In this document: positions 26,473 to 35,006 of the stretch, piece by piece | Layout: the number at the start of each line of letters is the position of its first letter | Numbering within the stretch: the first letter of the stretch is position 1 | Origin: JAJTFW01 sp964534995 | Lineage (GTDB): Bacteria > Bacteroidota > Bacteroidia > AKYH767-A > OLB10 | Length of the DNA stretch: 44,445 bases | NCBI GenBank assembly: GCA_964534995.1 | Contig: CAZHSC010000024.1 | Location: 1 to 44,445, forward strand | Reading direction: 5' to 3' | Translations under genes and position numbers: made by a program | Notes under the pieces: model-generated | Database searches by the model: none | What the model saw: the letters and a program-made list of their open reading frames with translations, nothing else | Told to the model about the DNA's origin: nothing

Positions 26473-26840
26473 AATTTTATTTAGGATTCATGTCCTGCAG
26501 CATCGTCTGGAATGAGCTGCGTTTATTTTTGAAAAAATTTCTCAGGTACCTGCCCGTTTGTAGCCCATGGTTTCTGCCTTGGTTTTTCGCTTGTTAATAA
26601 TTGCAGCATGGCTTAATTGTCAATTATATATATGAATACATGAATAAATCAGTATCAGGACGGGTCACATTTAAAACAGAGTCTGCGTATTGCGTGCTGT
26701 TTAAACAAAGTCAAAAGGCTGATGAATATCAGTATAGATGAGCAGTTGAACAGTCGGGTAAGGAAAGGGAGGGTCGTTACAAAAAGTTTATGGACCGGTG
26801 AACCAGTTGCCGGGCAGGAATTGAAAATAATCCCTGGTTG
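26473..26840. other. Intergenic region without a recognised gene
   Basis: 368 bases between the channel gene and the pspC-like gene, both on the minus strand. A 65-codon plus-strand frame at 26722-26919 runs antisense into the pspC-like gene and has no protein-like features. I found no strong hairpin with a T-run. Short AT-rich palindromes such as aattgtcaatt near 26615 are present but unremarkable. An unannotated small RNA cannot be excluded. Confidence 0.4.
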
Positions 26841-27074
26841 TTATAAGTCCCATACACTGCCACGTCTTTGTTCCTGTAACATAACTTTAAGATTACGGAT
26901 AAAAGCCATAATTAAATAAATAATGATAGGAGATCCAATGGTTAAAAATGAAGTGTAAATAAAAAACATTCTGATGGCTGCCGATTTTATACGTAGCCTC
27001 TCCCCCCAACATTCGCATACCCCAAATGCTTGTCGTTCAAACCAGGATTTAACAGTATTTGCAATGATTAACAT
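26841..27074 (-). CDS. PspC-domain small membrane protein
   Basis: A 77-aa protein with the PspC pattern: a short helix (WFERQAFGVCECWGERLRI) followed by one membrane segment (about residues 38-60) and a basic tail. PspC proteins act in phage-shock-type envelope stress responses, and Bacteroidota carry stand-alone short versions of unknown role. The frame is open to 27116, but ATG 27074 is preferred: it overlaps the DUF2851 stop by 7 nt, giving translational coupling, and fits the family start. No pspA is nearby. Confidence 0.8.
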   Translation of the reverse strand: MLIIANTVKSWFERQAFGVCECWGERLRIKSAAIRMFFIYTSFLTIGSPIIIYLIMAFIRNLKVMLQEQRRGSVWDL

Positions 27075-28351
27075 GATTGCCTGAGTAAGTATTGTCCGAT
27101 GCCGCAATTTACACATTTTTTATAATCGCAATAGTGTTTTTTCAGATGCAACAAACCCTGGCTTTGCCCTGCGCTTTCGGCAATCCATCCTATATCCTGC
27201 CAGCTTCGAACGATGCTGTTGTTTTCGGGTCGGCATTTTTCTATCCAGTAAAGGGCTTTGTCGGTAAGGATGTTCAGGTTCTGTTTTTTGCCAAAGTAGA
27301 ACAGGAAGGGTACTATCGCGTTTATAATTAAAGTAAGTATCGCTTCTTTTCCAAGTTTCTTTACCTTGCTTGCAGAGCTTTGTCCGAACCTGAAATGATG
27401 ATACCAGTAATCCGAGGCTGCTATATCCAGAATATCCGCAAGTTCTCCCAGTTCTGTAGCGGATATTATGCTGTCCAGCAGGTGGTAGCGCCCCGCATGA
27501 AGTACGGCGAATTGTGATATACGGATGCAGGGAAAATTAGCGGGTCTGAGTCCTCCGGATTTCCAGAGGTGCGCGGAGATCCCCCTAAGCATGTATTTGT
27601 GCTTGAAGAAGCGGTATTGTTTTTTAAGCCGCTGGGGATAGGCTTCCTCCATGAAATTCGGGATCAGGCCGGCTTGCCCGAATAAAAGCGACTCCAGGTC
27701 TTCAACACTGTGTTTGTGTCGCATGAAGATAGGGTAAGGGATGGATTGGGCCAGTAATTCAAAAGGCAGAGCGTTGGTTTTAAAACCAAAAGAACGGGCC
27801 AGTAGATGATAAAAGGTTGCTGGCCATCTTTTATCATTTCTCCTGTGAATTTCATCCAGATCCCCGAAGCGGCTTTCCAGTCTTTCAGTCAGGCTCCGGT
27901 CAAGGACGAAAGTCTTTTCATGTGCAGGTACGGCAGCAACTTGCCCCGCGCATGACACAAAGGGGGATACACCTTGCATGAGTTCAAAATAATGGTGCAA
28001 ATAGGAGGGCGGGTATTTGTCGTGAACCGGAAGTGTCGGAATGACGGATCCGTCTAGCCTTTTTATTTCAGCATCTGCTATATCAACAACGTGCAATATA
28101 ATATTGTCATATGACATGTCATCGGTATGATGATGCCTGAACCAGTCAGTGGAACGGGTATGGATCTCTACATTACCTGCCCATAGTATTCCGGCTATCC
28201 TGATCCGAGCATTGAAAAAGTCAGGCCCGCTTTCAAAGTTTCGGTAACCCGGGTGGAGAATGTCAACGGCTTCCCCGCTTACAAGTGTTAATCCCTCTGC
28301 CTGAAGCAAGCGGTTTTGCCATACGTAATAAAGAAATTCTTCATTGATCAT
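27068..28351 (-). CDS. DUF2851 family protein
   Basis: A 427-aa soluble protein of a family restricted to Bacteroidota and relatives, with no known biochemical role. The N-terminus (INEEFLYYVWQNRLL) and the segment GPDFFNARIRIAGILWAGNVEIH followed by STDWFRHHH and YDNIILHVV are the recognisable family core. That core contains conserved Glu, Asp and His residues reminiscent of a metal or nuclease site, but this is inference. It has a Cys-rich C-terminus (CDYKKCVNCG). An exact -7 box lies 4 nt before the ATG. The pspC-like gene is translationally coupled behind it. Confidence 0.85.
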   Translation of the reverse strand: MINEEFLYYVWQNRLLQAEGLTLVSGEAVDILHPGYRNFESGPDFFNARIRIAGILWAGNVEIHTRSTDWFRHHHTDDMSYDNIILHVVDIADAEIKRLDGSVIPTLPVHDKYPPSYLHHYFELMQGVSPFVSCAGQVAAVPAHEKTFVLDRSLTERLESRFGDLDEIHRRNDKRWPATFYHLLARSFGFKTNALPFELLAQSIPYPIFMRHKHSVEDLESLLFGQAGLIPNFMEEAYPQRLKKQYRFFKHKYMLRGISAHLWKSGGLRPANFPCIRISQFAVLHAGRYHLLDSIISATELGELADILDIAASDYWYHHFRFGQSSASKVKKLGKEAILTLIINAIVPFLFYFGKKQNLNILTDKALYWIEKCRPENNSIVRSWQDIGWIAESAGQSQGLLHLKKHYCDYKKCVNCGIGQYLLRQSC

Positions 28352-28355
28352 GCCG

Positions 28356-28363
28356 CAAACTTA
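28356..28363 (-). promoter_or_regulatory. -7 promoter element 4 nt before DUF2851 ATG
   Basis: TAAGTTTG on the minus strand is an exact TAnnTTTG, 4 nt before the ATG at 28351. This implies a leaderless DUF2851-pspC transcript. Confidence 0.5.
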
Positions 28364-28411
28364 AACGGCAGCTTTTTCTTAAATGGATTTTAAACGCTTA
28401 TATCCGTTTAT

Positions 28412-28909
28412 CTATACATCGACAGGGGTGGTCGGCGTAACAGCATCCTTTTTCTTTCCGTATAGTTGCTCCATTATGTTGTACCTGTAATTGAATATGT
28501 CGCGCAACGTCCTTTCAATAATCAACTTGTTTAAAATCTTTCCTAAATACCCAAAAGGTACTTTGTAATGAACAATATCCGTCATCTCAATTCCATTAGC
28601 TGTCTCCTTAAAAATATGTTGATGATGCCAAAAGGAGTAGGGGCCGGATCTTTGTTCATCAACAAAGTAAGCACCTTCCTTCATATGGGTAATTTCTGTT
28701 ACCCAGTCAACTGATATACCCGGAAATGGACACACCCTGTATTTTATCACCATGCCAGCATATATTTTTTCACCGGGCTGAAAGCCTGAACGTATTTCAA
28801 ATTTCATGGCCGGTGGCGTTATTTTTTTCAGGTTGGCCGGTGATGAGAAAAATTCCCATGCCTCCTCCCTGGTAATTGCCAACTGTTGTTTTCTGATAAA
28901 GCTATGCAT
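28412..28909 (-). CDS. SRPBCC-fold ligand-binding/cyclase-like protein
   Basis: A 165-aa soluble START/Bet v1-like protein. Recognisable elements are an N-terminal strand-helix (KQQLAITREEAWEFFSSPANLKKITPPAM), a central sheet with WVTEI and FVDEQRSGPYSFWHHQHIF, and a long C-terminal helix. Such proteins bind hydrophobic ligands; the role here is unknown. The frame extends to a TTG at 29035, adding 42 residues of low-complexity polar sequence unlike the family, so I chose ATG 28909. It is divergent from pyrG. Confidence 0.82.
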   Translation of the reverse strand: MHSFIRKQQLAITREEAWEFFSSPANLKKITPPAMKFEIRSGFQPGEKIYAGMVIKYRVCPFPGISVDWVTEITHMKEGAYFVDEQRSGPYSFWHHQHIFKETANGIEMTDIVHYKVPFGYLGKILNKLIIERTLRDIFNYRYNIMEQLYGKKKDAVTPTTPVDV

Positions 28910-29147
28910 GTCCTTGTATTCTTTTTTTTGTAGCTCATTTACTGGGGCATTCTCTTGTTGTTTAAACCTGGGGGACGAATGCTTGGATCCATTGTTTATG
29001 ATACCTGATGTACGAGCCCCCCTGGATGAATGCAATTTTGGAATCGCCGGCTAAAAATCAGACCGGTGTTTGTATTCGGAATTATATTCCCTTTGTTTTT
29101 CAATTTATGCCAGGCATTTTTACCCCTTGTCGTGTTTGTTAACAATG

Positions 29148-29177
29148 TTTTAGATAAAATAGTTTTGGATAAAATGA
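29148..29177. repeat. Imperfect tandem 15-nt repeat upstream of pyrG
   Basis: ttttagataaaatag (29148-29162) is followed directly by ttttggataaaatga (29163-29177), with 12 of 15 positions identical. It ends 41 nt before the pyrG -7 box. It could be an operator pair or chance AT-rich similarity. Confidence 0.35.
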
Positions 29178-29218
29178 TCCTGTTTAAAATTTTTCACGGG
29201 TTTACATATAATTTGCTG

Positions 29219-29226
29219 TAATTTTG
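29219..29226 (+). promoter_or_regulatory. -7 promoter element for pyrG
   Basis: TAATTTTG is an exact TAnnTTTG, 18 nt before the ATG at 29245. It overlaps the alternative in-frame TTG at 29224, which argues that translation starts at the ATG. Confidence 0.55.
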
Positions 29227-29244
29227 TCAAAACCTTCTCCACCC

Positions 29245-30921
29245 ATGTCTCCTGTTAGTCCTACCTCCGTACGTTATGTATTTGTAACGGGCGGTGTAAC
29301 ATCTTCATTAGGTAAAGGAATTATTTCAGCATCCCTGGCTAAGCTTTTACAGGCCAGGGGATATAGAGTGACAATACAAAAGCTTGATCCCTATATAAAT
29401 GTAGATCCCGGTACCCTGAATCCCTATGAACACGGGGAATGTTTCGTGACTAATGACGGAGCTGAAACAGACCTCGATCTTGGGCATTATGAGCGTTTTT
29501 TAAATCTGCCTACCTCCCAGGCAAATAATGTAACTACTGGCAGGATATATCAAACGGTGATCAACCGCGAGAGGGAAGGAGCCTATCTGGGTAAAACCGT
29601 GCAGGTAATTCCTCATATTACAGATGAAATAAAACGCAGAATAAAATTACTGGGTGAAACCGGCGAATTTGATATTGTCATTACTGAAATTGGAGGTACC
29701 GTGGGGGACATTGAATCCCTGCCTTATATCGAATCGGTACGACAGATGATCTGGGAAATGGGGTCGTCCAATGCGGCAGTTATTCATCTTACGCTCTTGC
29801 CATATCTTAGCACAACCGGTGAGTTGAAGACAAAGCCCACGCAGCATTCTGTAAAAATGTTATTGGAGTATGGTATCCAGCCTGATGTACTGGTATGTCG
29901 TACCGAAAAACCGGTGTCGAATGATTTGAGAAGGAAAATCGCGCTTTTCTGTAATGTAAATATTAATGCGGTTATTGAATCCATTGACGCATCAACTATT
30001 TATGAAGTACCCTTGTTGATGATGAAAGAGCAATTGGATAAGGTGATTATTAATAAGCTGAAACTTCCCCTGAAGCAAGAGCCAGATATGCTCGCCTGGA
30101 AGGATTTTTTAGGCCGGCTGAAGAATCCTGTATATGAAGTTAAAATCGCGCTGGTTGGTAAGTACATTGAATTAAAAGATGCCTACAAGTCAATTGCCGA
30201 AGCATTTATTCACTCAGGTGTATCCAATGAATGTAAAGTGAAAGTGGAATGGATACATTCGGAAAAACTGGATTCGGGTAATATTAAATCCCTTCTTGGT
30301 CATGTGCATGGTATTTTGGTAGCGCCCGGATTTGGAGAGCGGGGGATTGAAGGAAAAATTGAGGCCATCAGGTATGCCCGCGAAAATAAAATACCGTTTT
30401 TAGGTATTTGTCTGGGAATGCAGTGTGCGGTTATTGAATTTGCAAGGAATGTGATCGGATATGGTGATGCCCATTCTACCGAAATGAAGCCGGAAACTAA
30501 ACATCCGGTTATTGATATGATGGCGGATCAAAAGGAAGTCACCAATAAAGGGGGGACGATGCGCCTGGGTGAATATCCCTGTAACATTGCGAAAGGTACC
30601 AAAGCCTACCACGTGTACGGTAAGTCTAAGATCATGGAACGCCATCGCCATCGTTATGAATTTAATAATAGGTTCCTTGAGGATTTTGAAAAAGGAGGAA
30701 TGATCGCTTCCGGTATTAATCCCGAAAGTGGTTTGGTGGAAATTGTTGAATTAAAGAACCATCCCTGGTTTATAGGCGTTCAATTCCACCCCGAATATAA
30801 AAGTACAGTGTTGAATCCTCATCCTCTTTTTGTTCGATTTGTTAAAGCAGCGCTTGACAAATCAAATGGAACACTCCATGAAACTAAAAATGACCCTTCC
30901 ACGGCCATTGTCAACAGTTGA
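29245..30921 (+). CDS. pyrG: CTP synthase
   Basis: A 558-aa enzyme that aminates UTP to CTP using glutamine and ATP, the last step of pyrimidine synthesis. The N-terminal synthetase domain has the P-loop region GGVTSSLGKG and the LDPYINVDPGTLNPYEHGE segment. The C-terminal class I glutaminase domain has the nucleophile Cys389 in GICLGMQ and the GVQFHPE His/Glu pair. Length and order are normal for the family. ATG 29245 is chosen over TTG 29224 because the -7 box overlaps the TTG. yidC follows 65 nt downstream with its own -7 box. Confidence 0.97.
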   Translation: MSPVSPTSVRYVFVTGGVTSSLGKGIISASLAKLLQARGYRVTIQKLDPYINVDPGTLNPYEHGECFVTNDGAETDLDLGHYERFLNLPTSQANNVTTGRIYQTVINREREGAYLGKTVQVIPHITDEIKRRIKLLGETGEFDIVITEIGGTVGDIESLPYIESVRQMIWEMGSSNAAVIHLTLLPYLSTTGELKTKPTQHSVKMLLEYGIQPDVLVCRTEKPVSNDLRRKIALFCNVNINAVIESIDASTIYEVPLLMMKEQLDKVIINKLKLPLKQEPDMLAWKDFLGRLKNPVYEVKIALVGKYIELKDAYKSIAEAFIHSGVSNECKVKVEWIHSEKLDSGNIKSLLGHVHGILVAPGFGERGIEGKIEAIRYARENKIPFLGICLGMQCAVIEFARNVIGYGDAHSTEMKPETKHPVIDMMADQKEVTNKGGTMRLGEYPCNIAKGTKAYHVYGKSKIMERHRHRYEFNNRFLEDFEKGGMIASGINPESGLVEIVELKNHPWFIGVQFHPEYKSTVLNPHPLFVRFVKAALDKSNGTLHETKNDPSTAIVNS

Positions 30922-30961
30922 ATTTTGGGTTTCTTTCATCCGCTGATCCGTTAAGGATATG

Positions 30962-30969
30962 TATTTTTG
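30962..30969 (+). promoter_or_regulatory. -7 promoter element for yidC
   Basis: TATTTTTG is an exact TAnnTTTG, 17 nt before the yidC ATG at 30987. No clear -33 TTG is seen. Confidence 0.5.
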
Positions 30970-30986
30970 CGCATAAATTTCCCTGA

Positions 30987-32870
30987 ATGGATCGTATGTC
31001 AATGATCGGGCTGTTTCTTATTGGCCTGATACTCATAGGTAGTAGTATTTTCTTCTCGCCATCTGAAGAAGAATTAGCCGCATTAAAAAAGCAACAAGAC
31101 AGCATTGCCCTCGTTGAAAAAGAGGCTGCTGCCAAAGCTACGGCTCAATTAAAAGCGGCCAATAGTCTGCAAGCAAAGGAAGTTCAACCCATAGCGGAAA
31201 TTGATTCTTTGAACCCTGATTCAGCCAGGGCCATGCTGCTTGCCGATAAACTTGGCGTTTTTGCAGAAGGCGGAAGCGGTAGCGATGAAGTAGTCACTCT
31301 GGAGAATGAAGTGTTGAAAGTGATGCTTTCTACCAAAGGAGGAAGAATCAGGTCCGTTGAATTAAAAAAGTATAAAGATAGCGATGGGAAACAGGTACGC
31401 TTATTTGAATCAGACAGCACCCGCTTTGGTTTGAATTTTTTCGCGCAGAACAGGATCATTACCACCAATGATTTGTTTTTTAAACCTTCAGGAAAGGGAT
31501 TTATCGTGAAGGAAAAGGACAGCTCCTCTTTCAGTATGCGCCTGGAAGCGGGTACGCCTGACCGTTATCTGGAATATGTATACTCCCTGAAGGGAGATGA
31601 ATATGTGCTCGGATTTAAAATCAACTTTGTGGGACTGGAGGATGTGATCGCTTCCAATACGAATTATGTGGAATTGAACTGGGTGGAGGAATTGCGACGT
31701 CAGGAAAAGGATATGAACGCGGAGCGTACCAATTCAACGATGTATTATATGTACGCTGATGAAGACAAGGAAGTGGATAATTTGAGTGAAACTTCTGATG
31801 AAAGTGAGGAAATTAAAACCAAATTGAAATGGGTAGCCATGAAACAACAGTTTTTTACCCGGGTTTTGATTGCTGACAAGGATTTTGATAAGCCTACTCG
31901 CATAGAAACGGTTTCAGGAGTTGAGAATGAGCCATTCGTAAAAAGAATGAAGGCTTCCTTTACAATCCCCTATGCGCATAGCCAACGGGAGTCATTCGCC
32001 ATGCATTTTTACATTGGCCCCAATCATTATCAATTGCTTAAAAAGTCTGGTGACAACCTCGAGAAACAAATACCATTGGGTTGGGGTATTTTCGGATGGG
32101 TGAACAGGTTTATTGTGATTCCCATTTTTAATTTCCTGAATAGCTTTGACTGGAGTTATGGTATTATCATCCTCGTACTCACGGTGGCGATTAAACTGAT
32201 GCTTCTGCCATTGACTTTTAAGGCATATCTCTCCCAGGCAAAAATGAAAGTACTCCGCCCGGAAGTGGAAGAAATTCAGGCTAAATTCAAAGAAGAACCC
32301 ATGAAGCTTCAGCAGGAAATGCTGGGACTGTATAAAAAGGCCGGGGTTAGTCCGCTGGGAGGCTGCCTTCCCATGCTCCTTCAATTGCCGATTTTGATTG
32401 CGATGTTCAGGTTTTTTCCCCAGTCCATTGAATTAAGGCAGGAAAGTTTTCTTTGGGCCGATGACCTGAGTACCTACGATTCTGTTTTGGACCTCCCATT
32501 TTCTATATGGGGTTACGGCGATCATGTAAGTTTGTTTACCCTCCTGATGACGATTTCAACCCTGCTCATTACCATGGTGAATAGTCAGAGCACCATGACA
32601 AATCCACAAATGAAATGGATGATGTACCTCATGCCGGTTGTCTTCCTGGGTGTATTTAATAATTATTCCGCCGGCTTAAGTTATTATTACTTTCTGGCCA
32701 ATATCATCAGCATCGGCCAGCAGTATCTGTTTAAGGCTTTCGTGGATGATGATGAAATACACCGTAAAATCCAGGAGAATAAAAAGAGGCCGGTGAGCCA
32801 GACTAAGTCAAAGTTTCAGCAGCGCTTGGAGAAAATGGCGAAAGAGAAAGGGTATAAATTACCTAAGTAA
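30987..32870 (+). CDS. yidC: Membrane protein insertase YidC
   Basis: A 627-aa inner-membrane insertase of the Oxa1 family that places proteins into the membrane alone or with SecYEG. It has an N-terminal helix (residues 3-22), a charged, probably coiled segment (about 26-60), a large periplasmic beta domain (about 85-345) and the Oxa1 core of five helices from about residue 370, including MKVLRPEVEEIQAKFKEEP and SPLGGCLPMLLQLPILIAMF. It ends in a basic tail typical of ribosome contact. The long N-terminal part is normal in Gram-negative YidC. The dnaA/rnpA-type neighbourhood of YidC is absent here. Confidence 0.96.
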   Translation: MDRMSMIGLFLIGLILIGSSIFFSPSEEELAALKKQQDSIALVEKEAAAKATAQLKAANSLQAKEVQPIAEIDSLNPDSARAMLLADKLGVFAEGGSGSDEVVTLENEVLKVMLSTKGGRIRSVELKKYKDSDGKQVRLFESDSTRFGLNFFAQNRIITTNDLFFKPSGKGFIVKEKDSSSFSMRLEAGTPDRYLEYVYSLKGDEYVLGFKINFVGLEDVIASNTNYVELNWVEELRRQEKDMNAERTNSTMYYMYADEDKEVDNLSETSDESEEIKTKLKWVAMKQQFFTRVLIADKDFDKPTRIETVSGVENEPFVKRMKASFTIPYAHSQRESFAMHFYIGPNHYQLLKKSGDNLEKQIPLGWGIFGWVNRFIVIPIFNFLNSFDWSYGIIILVLTVAIKLMLLPLTFKAYLSQAKMKVLRPEVEEIQAKFKEEPMKLQQEMLGLYKKAGVSPLGGCLPMLLQLPILIAMFRFFPQSIELRQESFLWADDLSTYDSVLDLPFSIWGYGDHVSLFTLLMTISTLLITMVNSQSTMTNPQMKWMMYLMPVVFLGVFNNYSAGLSYYYFLANIISIGQQYLFKAFVDDDEIHRKIQENKKRPVSQTKSKFQQRLEKMAKEKGYKLPK

Positions 32871-32938
32871 TTTTTTGTTCTAAAACTGCGTTTAACCTGA
32901 CCGGATGTGTTGAAATCAATTATTAATTTTAATTAAGC

Positions 32939-33475
32939 ATGAATAGCAAGCGCACTTTCTTATTACTTCTCTTTCTTTCACTGACCGTGGTTTCCTGTAA
33001 ATGCCATGAGAAGAGTCAGGCTGCTGACAAGGCCATTACGCAGGAAGTGAAAAACACACAAACTGCTGTTGATTCCCTTCTGGCAGGTATCAGCCGTGGA
33101 GCTTGTTTCGGGGCTTGCCCTCAATATAAAGCTACCGTTTATAAAAGCGGATTCGCATTGTATGAAGGGGAGCGTAATGTGAAAAAAACCGGAACATGGT
33201 CCGCGACGCTTTCAAAGGAACAACTCAATGAGCTGCTGGGGTTTTTAAGAGTATATAAAATGGAGGAAAAGGACTCCGCATATATTAACAAGTACCTTGC
33301 TGATTATCCTGCCTATTATCTTTGGATTTGTGACCGGAAACCCCGGCGTGAAATACTAATTAATCACGAAGCGCCACCAGTGGAAATAATTGAGTATACA
33401 AAACTTTTTGAGAAGTTACTGGATCAGTTGCAGTGGAAGCCGCTCCCGGGAAAAGCCCGGCACGATGAAGAGTGA
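32939..33475 (+). CDS. DUF6438-type lipoprotein
   Basis: A 178-aa lipoprotein (VVSC, lipid-modified Cys20). The conserved core is SRGACFGACPQYKATVYKSGFALYEGERNVKKTG, with two invariant cysteines that could form a disulfide, matching a Bacteroidota domain of unknown function that I recall as DUF6438. The C-terminal half has acidic and aromatic residues around YLWICDRKPRREILI. It lies 68 nt after yidC. No function can be assigned. Confidence 0.78.
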   Translation: MNSKRTFLLLLFLSLTVVSCKCHEKSQAADKAITQEVKNTQTAVDSLLAGISRGACFGACPQYKATVYKSGFALYEGERNVKKTGTWSATLSKEQLNELLGFLRVYKMEEKDSAYINKYLADYPAYYLWICDRKPRREILINHEAPPVEIIEYTKLFEKLLDQLQWKPLPGKARHDEE

Positions 33476-33629
33476 AGTGCTCCTTTCCGCAGCAGTTTAC
33501 CCCATCCATTCCTTTTAATTTACTGCCCGGTATATCCAGGTGGAGTTTGCAATGCAGGTGAATCCTCTTCATTGCCCATTTGACAGTCAACAGGCAGTAC
33601 TTTTTCTCGCAGGTTACCCAAATTAGCTG

Positions 33630-33637
33630 TAATTTTG
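33630..33637 (+). promoter_or_regulatory. -7 promoter element for hppD
   Basis: TAATTTTG is an exact TAnnTTTG, 22 nt before the ATG at 33660. Confidence 0.5.
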
Positions 33638-33659
33638 TGATCTAAATCATAATTATCTT

Positions 33660-34754
33660 ATGTCCACAGACTTCCTCCCCTTAAATGGTACCGATCACAT
33701 CGAGTTTTATGTCGGAAATGCGAAACAGTCTGCTTATTACTATCAGCATGCATTTGGTTTTCAGCTTGTTGCGTATTCGGGTCCGGAAACCGGCGTACGT
33801 GATCGGGCCTCCTACGTGTTGCAGCAGGGCAAAGTGCGTTTTGTGTTAACAACGGCCTTGCATCCGGATCATGAAATTACACGACATGTGGCGCAGCACG
33901 GGGATGGTGTAAAAGTACTGGCACTGTGGGTAGACGATGCTGAAAAGTCCTTCTATGAAACCATGTCGCGTGGAGCAAAAGCGCACACAGAACCGGTGAC
34001 CCTCTCTGATGAGTTTGGAGAAGTAAAAATATCAGCAATACATACTTATGGGGAGACCATCCATAAGTTTGTGGAGAGGAAAAAGTATAACGGCATTTTT
34101 ATGCCCGGTTTTAGACCAGCTTCATCTTCCATGAAAATTGAACCCGTTGGCTTCGAAGTGATCGATCATTGCGTAGGCAATGTTGAGCTTGGCAGAATGA
34201 ATGAATGGGTGAAATTTTATGAGGATGTGATGGGTTTTAAAATGATTATCACCTTTGATGATAAAGATATCAGTACCGAGTACAGCGCCCTGATGTCTAA
34301 AGTGGTTTCTAACGGTAACGGTTATGTTAAATTTCCGATCAATGAACCCGCAGAAGGCAAGAAGAAGTCGCAGATAGATGAATACCTTGAGTTTTACCAT
34401 GGAGCAGGTGTTCAGCATATTGCCATTTTAACAAGCAATATTATTGAAACGGTCACCAAACTGAAAAACAGGGGGGTCGAATTCCTGAGTGTGCCGCAAA
34501 CCTATTACGATGACCTCACAACGCGCGTAGGTAACATTGATGAGGATATGCAGGAGTTGGCTAAATTGGGTATCCTCGTCGACCGCGATGATGAAGGTTA
34601 CCTGCTCCAGTTGTTTTCAAAACCAGTAGAAGACCGCCCCACAGTGTTTTTTGAAATTATTCAACGAAAAGGGGCGCGCTCCTTTGGAAAGGGTAATTTT
34701 AAAGCGCTCTTTGAAGCGATTGAACGGGAACAGGCGCTTAGGGGTAACCTGTAA
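33660..34754 (+). CDS. hppD: 4-hydroxyphenylpyruvate dioxygenase
   Basis: A 364-aa Fe(II) oxygenase that turns 4-hydroxyphenylpyruvate into homogentisate in tyrosine breakdown. It has two vicinal-oxygen-chelate halves. The iron ligands are all present: His170 (VIDHC), His253 (VQHIA) and Glu332 (FFEIIQR). The C-terminal GKGNFKALFEAIE segment that closes the active site is intact. Homogentisate dioxygenase and later steps are not in the window. The gene is probably monocistronic, with its own -7 box. Confidence 0.96.
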   Translation: MSTDFLPLNGTDHIEFYVGNAKQSAYYYQHAFGFQLVAYSGPETGVRDRASYVLQQGKVRFVLTTALHPDHEITRHVAQHGDGVKVLALWVDDAEKSFYETMSRGAKAHTEPVTLSDEFGEVKISAIHTYGETIHKFVERKKYNGIFMPGFRPASSSMKIEPVGFEVIDHCVGNVELGRMNEWVKFYEDVMGFKMIITFDDKDISTEYSALMSKVVSNGNGYVKFPINEPAEGKKKSQIDEYLEFYHGAGVQHIAILTSNIIETVTKLKNRGVEFLSVPQTYYDDLTTRVGNIDEDMQELAKLGILVDRDDEGYLLQLFSKPVEDRPTVFFEIIQRKGARSFGKGNFKALFEAIEREQALRGNL

Positions 34755-35006
34755 TTGGAGGGTGCCTAACTTTTCCGCTTACCATATTTTCCGGTGTAAT
34801 AGCCGGATTTCTCTATTATATTGATTTTTCAGGGTGATGACAGTGATTTTTATTTAAATTACATTTATAAACACTTCATTATCAAGCTATAATTTTTCAT
34901 TTTTCCGTGATGTCTGTTTTTTTTGCATAAAGTGCGGTACATCCTGCCGGCGCAACTTTCTTCCTGTTTTTAAGTAAAAGGAAATGATAAAAACTGAAAG
35001 CCCACA

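Noticed and set aside
26722..26919. 65-codon plus-strand frame
   Set aside because: It overlaps the pspC-like gene antisense and shows no protein-like features.
28910..29035. N-terminal extension of the SRPBCC protein
   Set aside because: It starts with TTG and is low-complexity polar sequence unlike the family.
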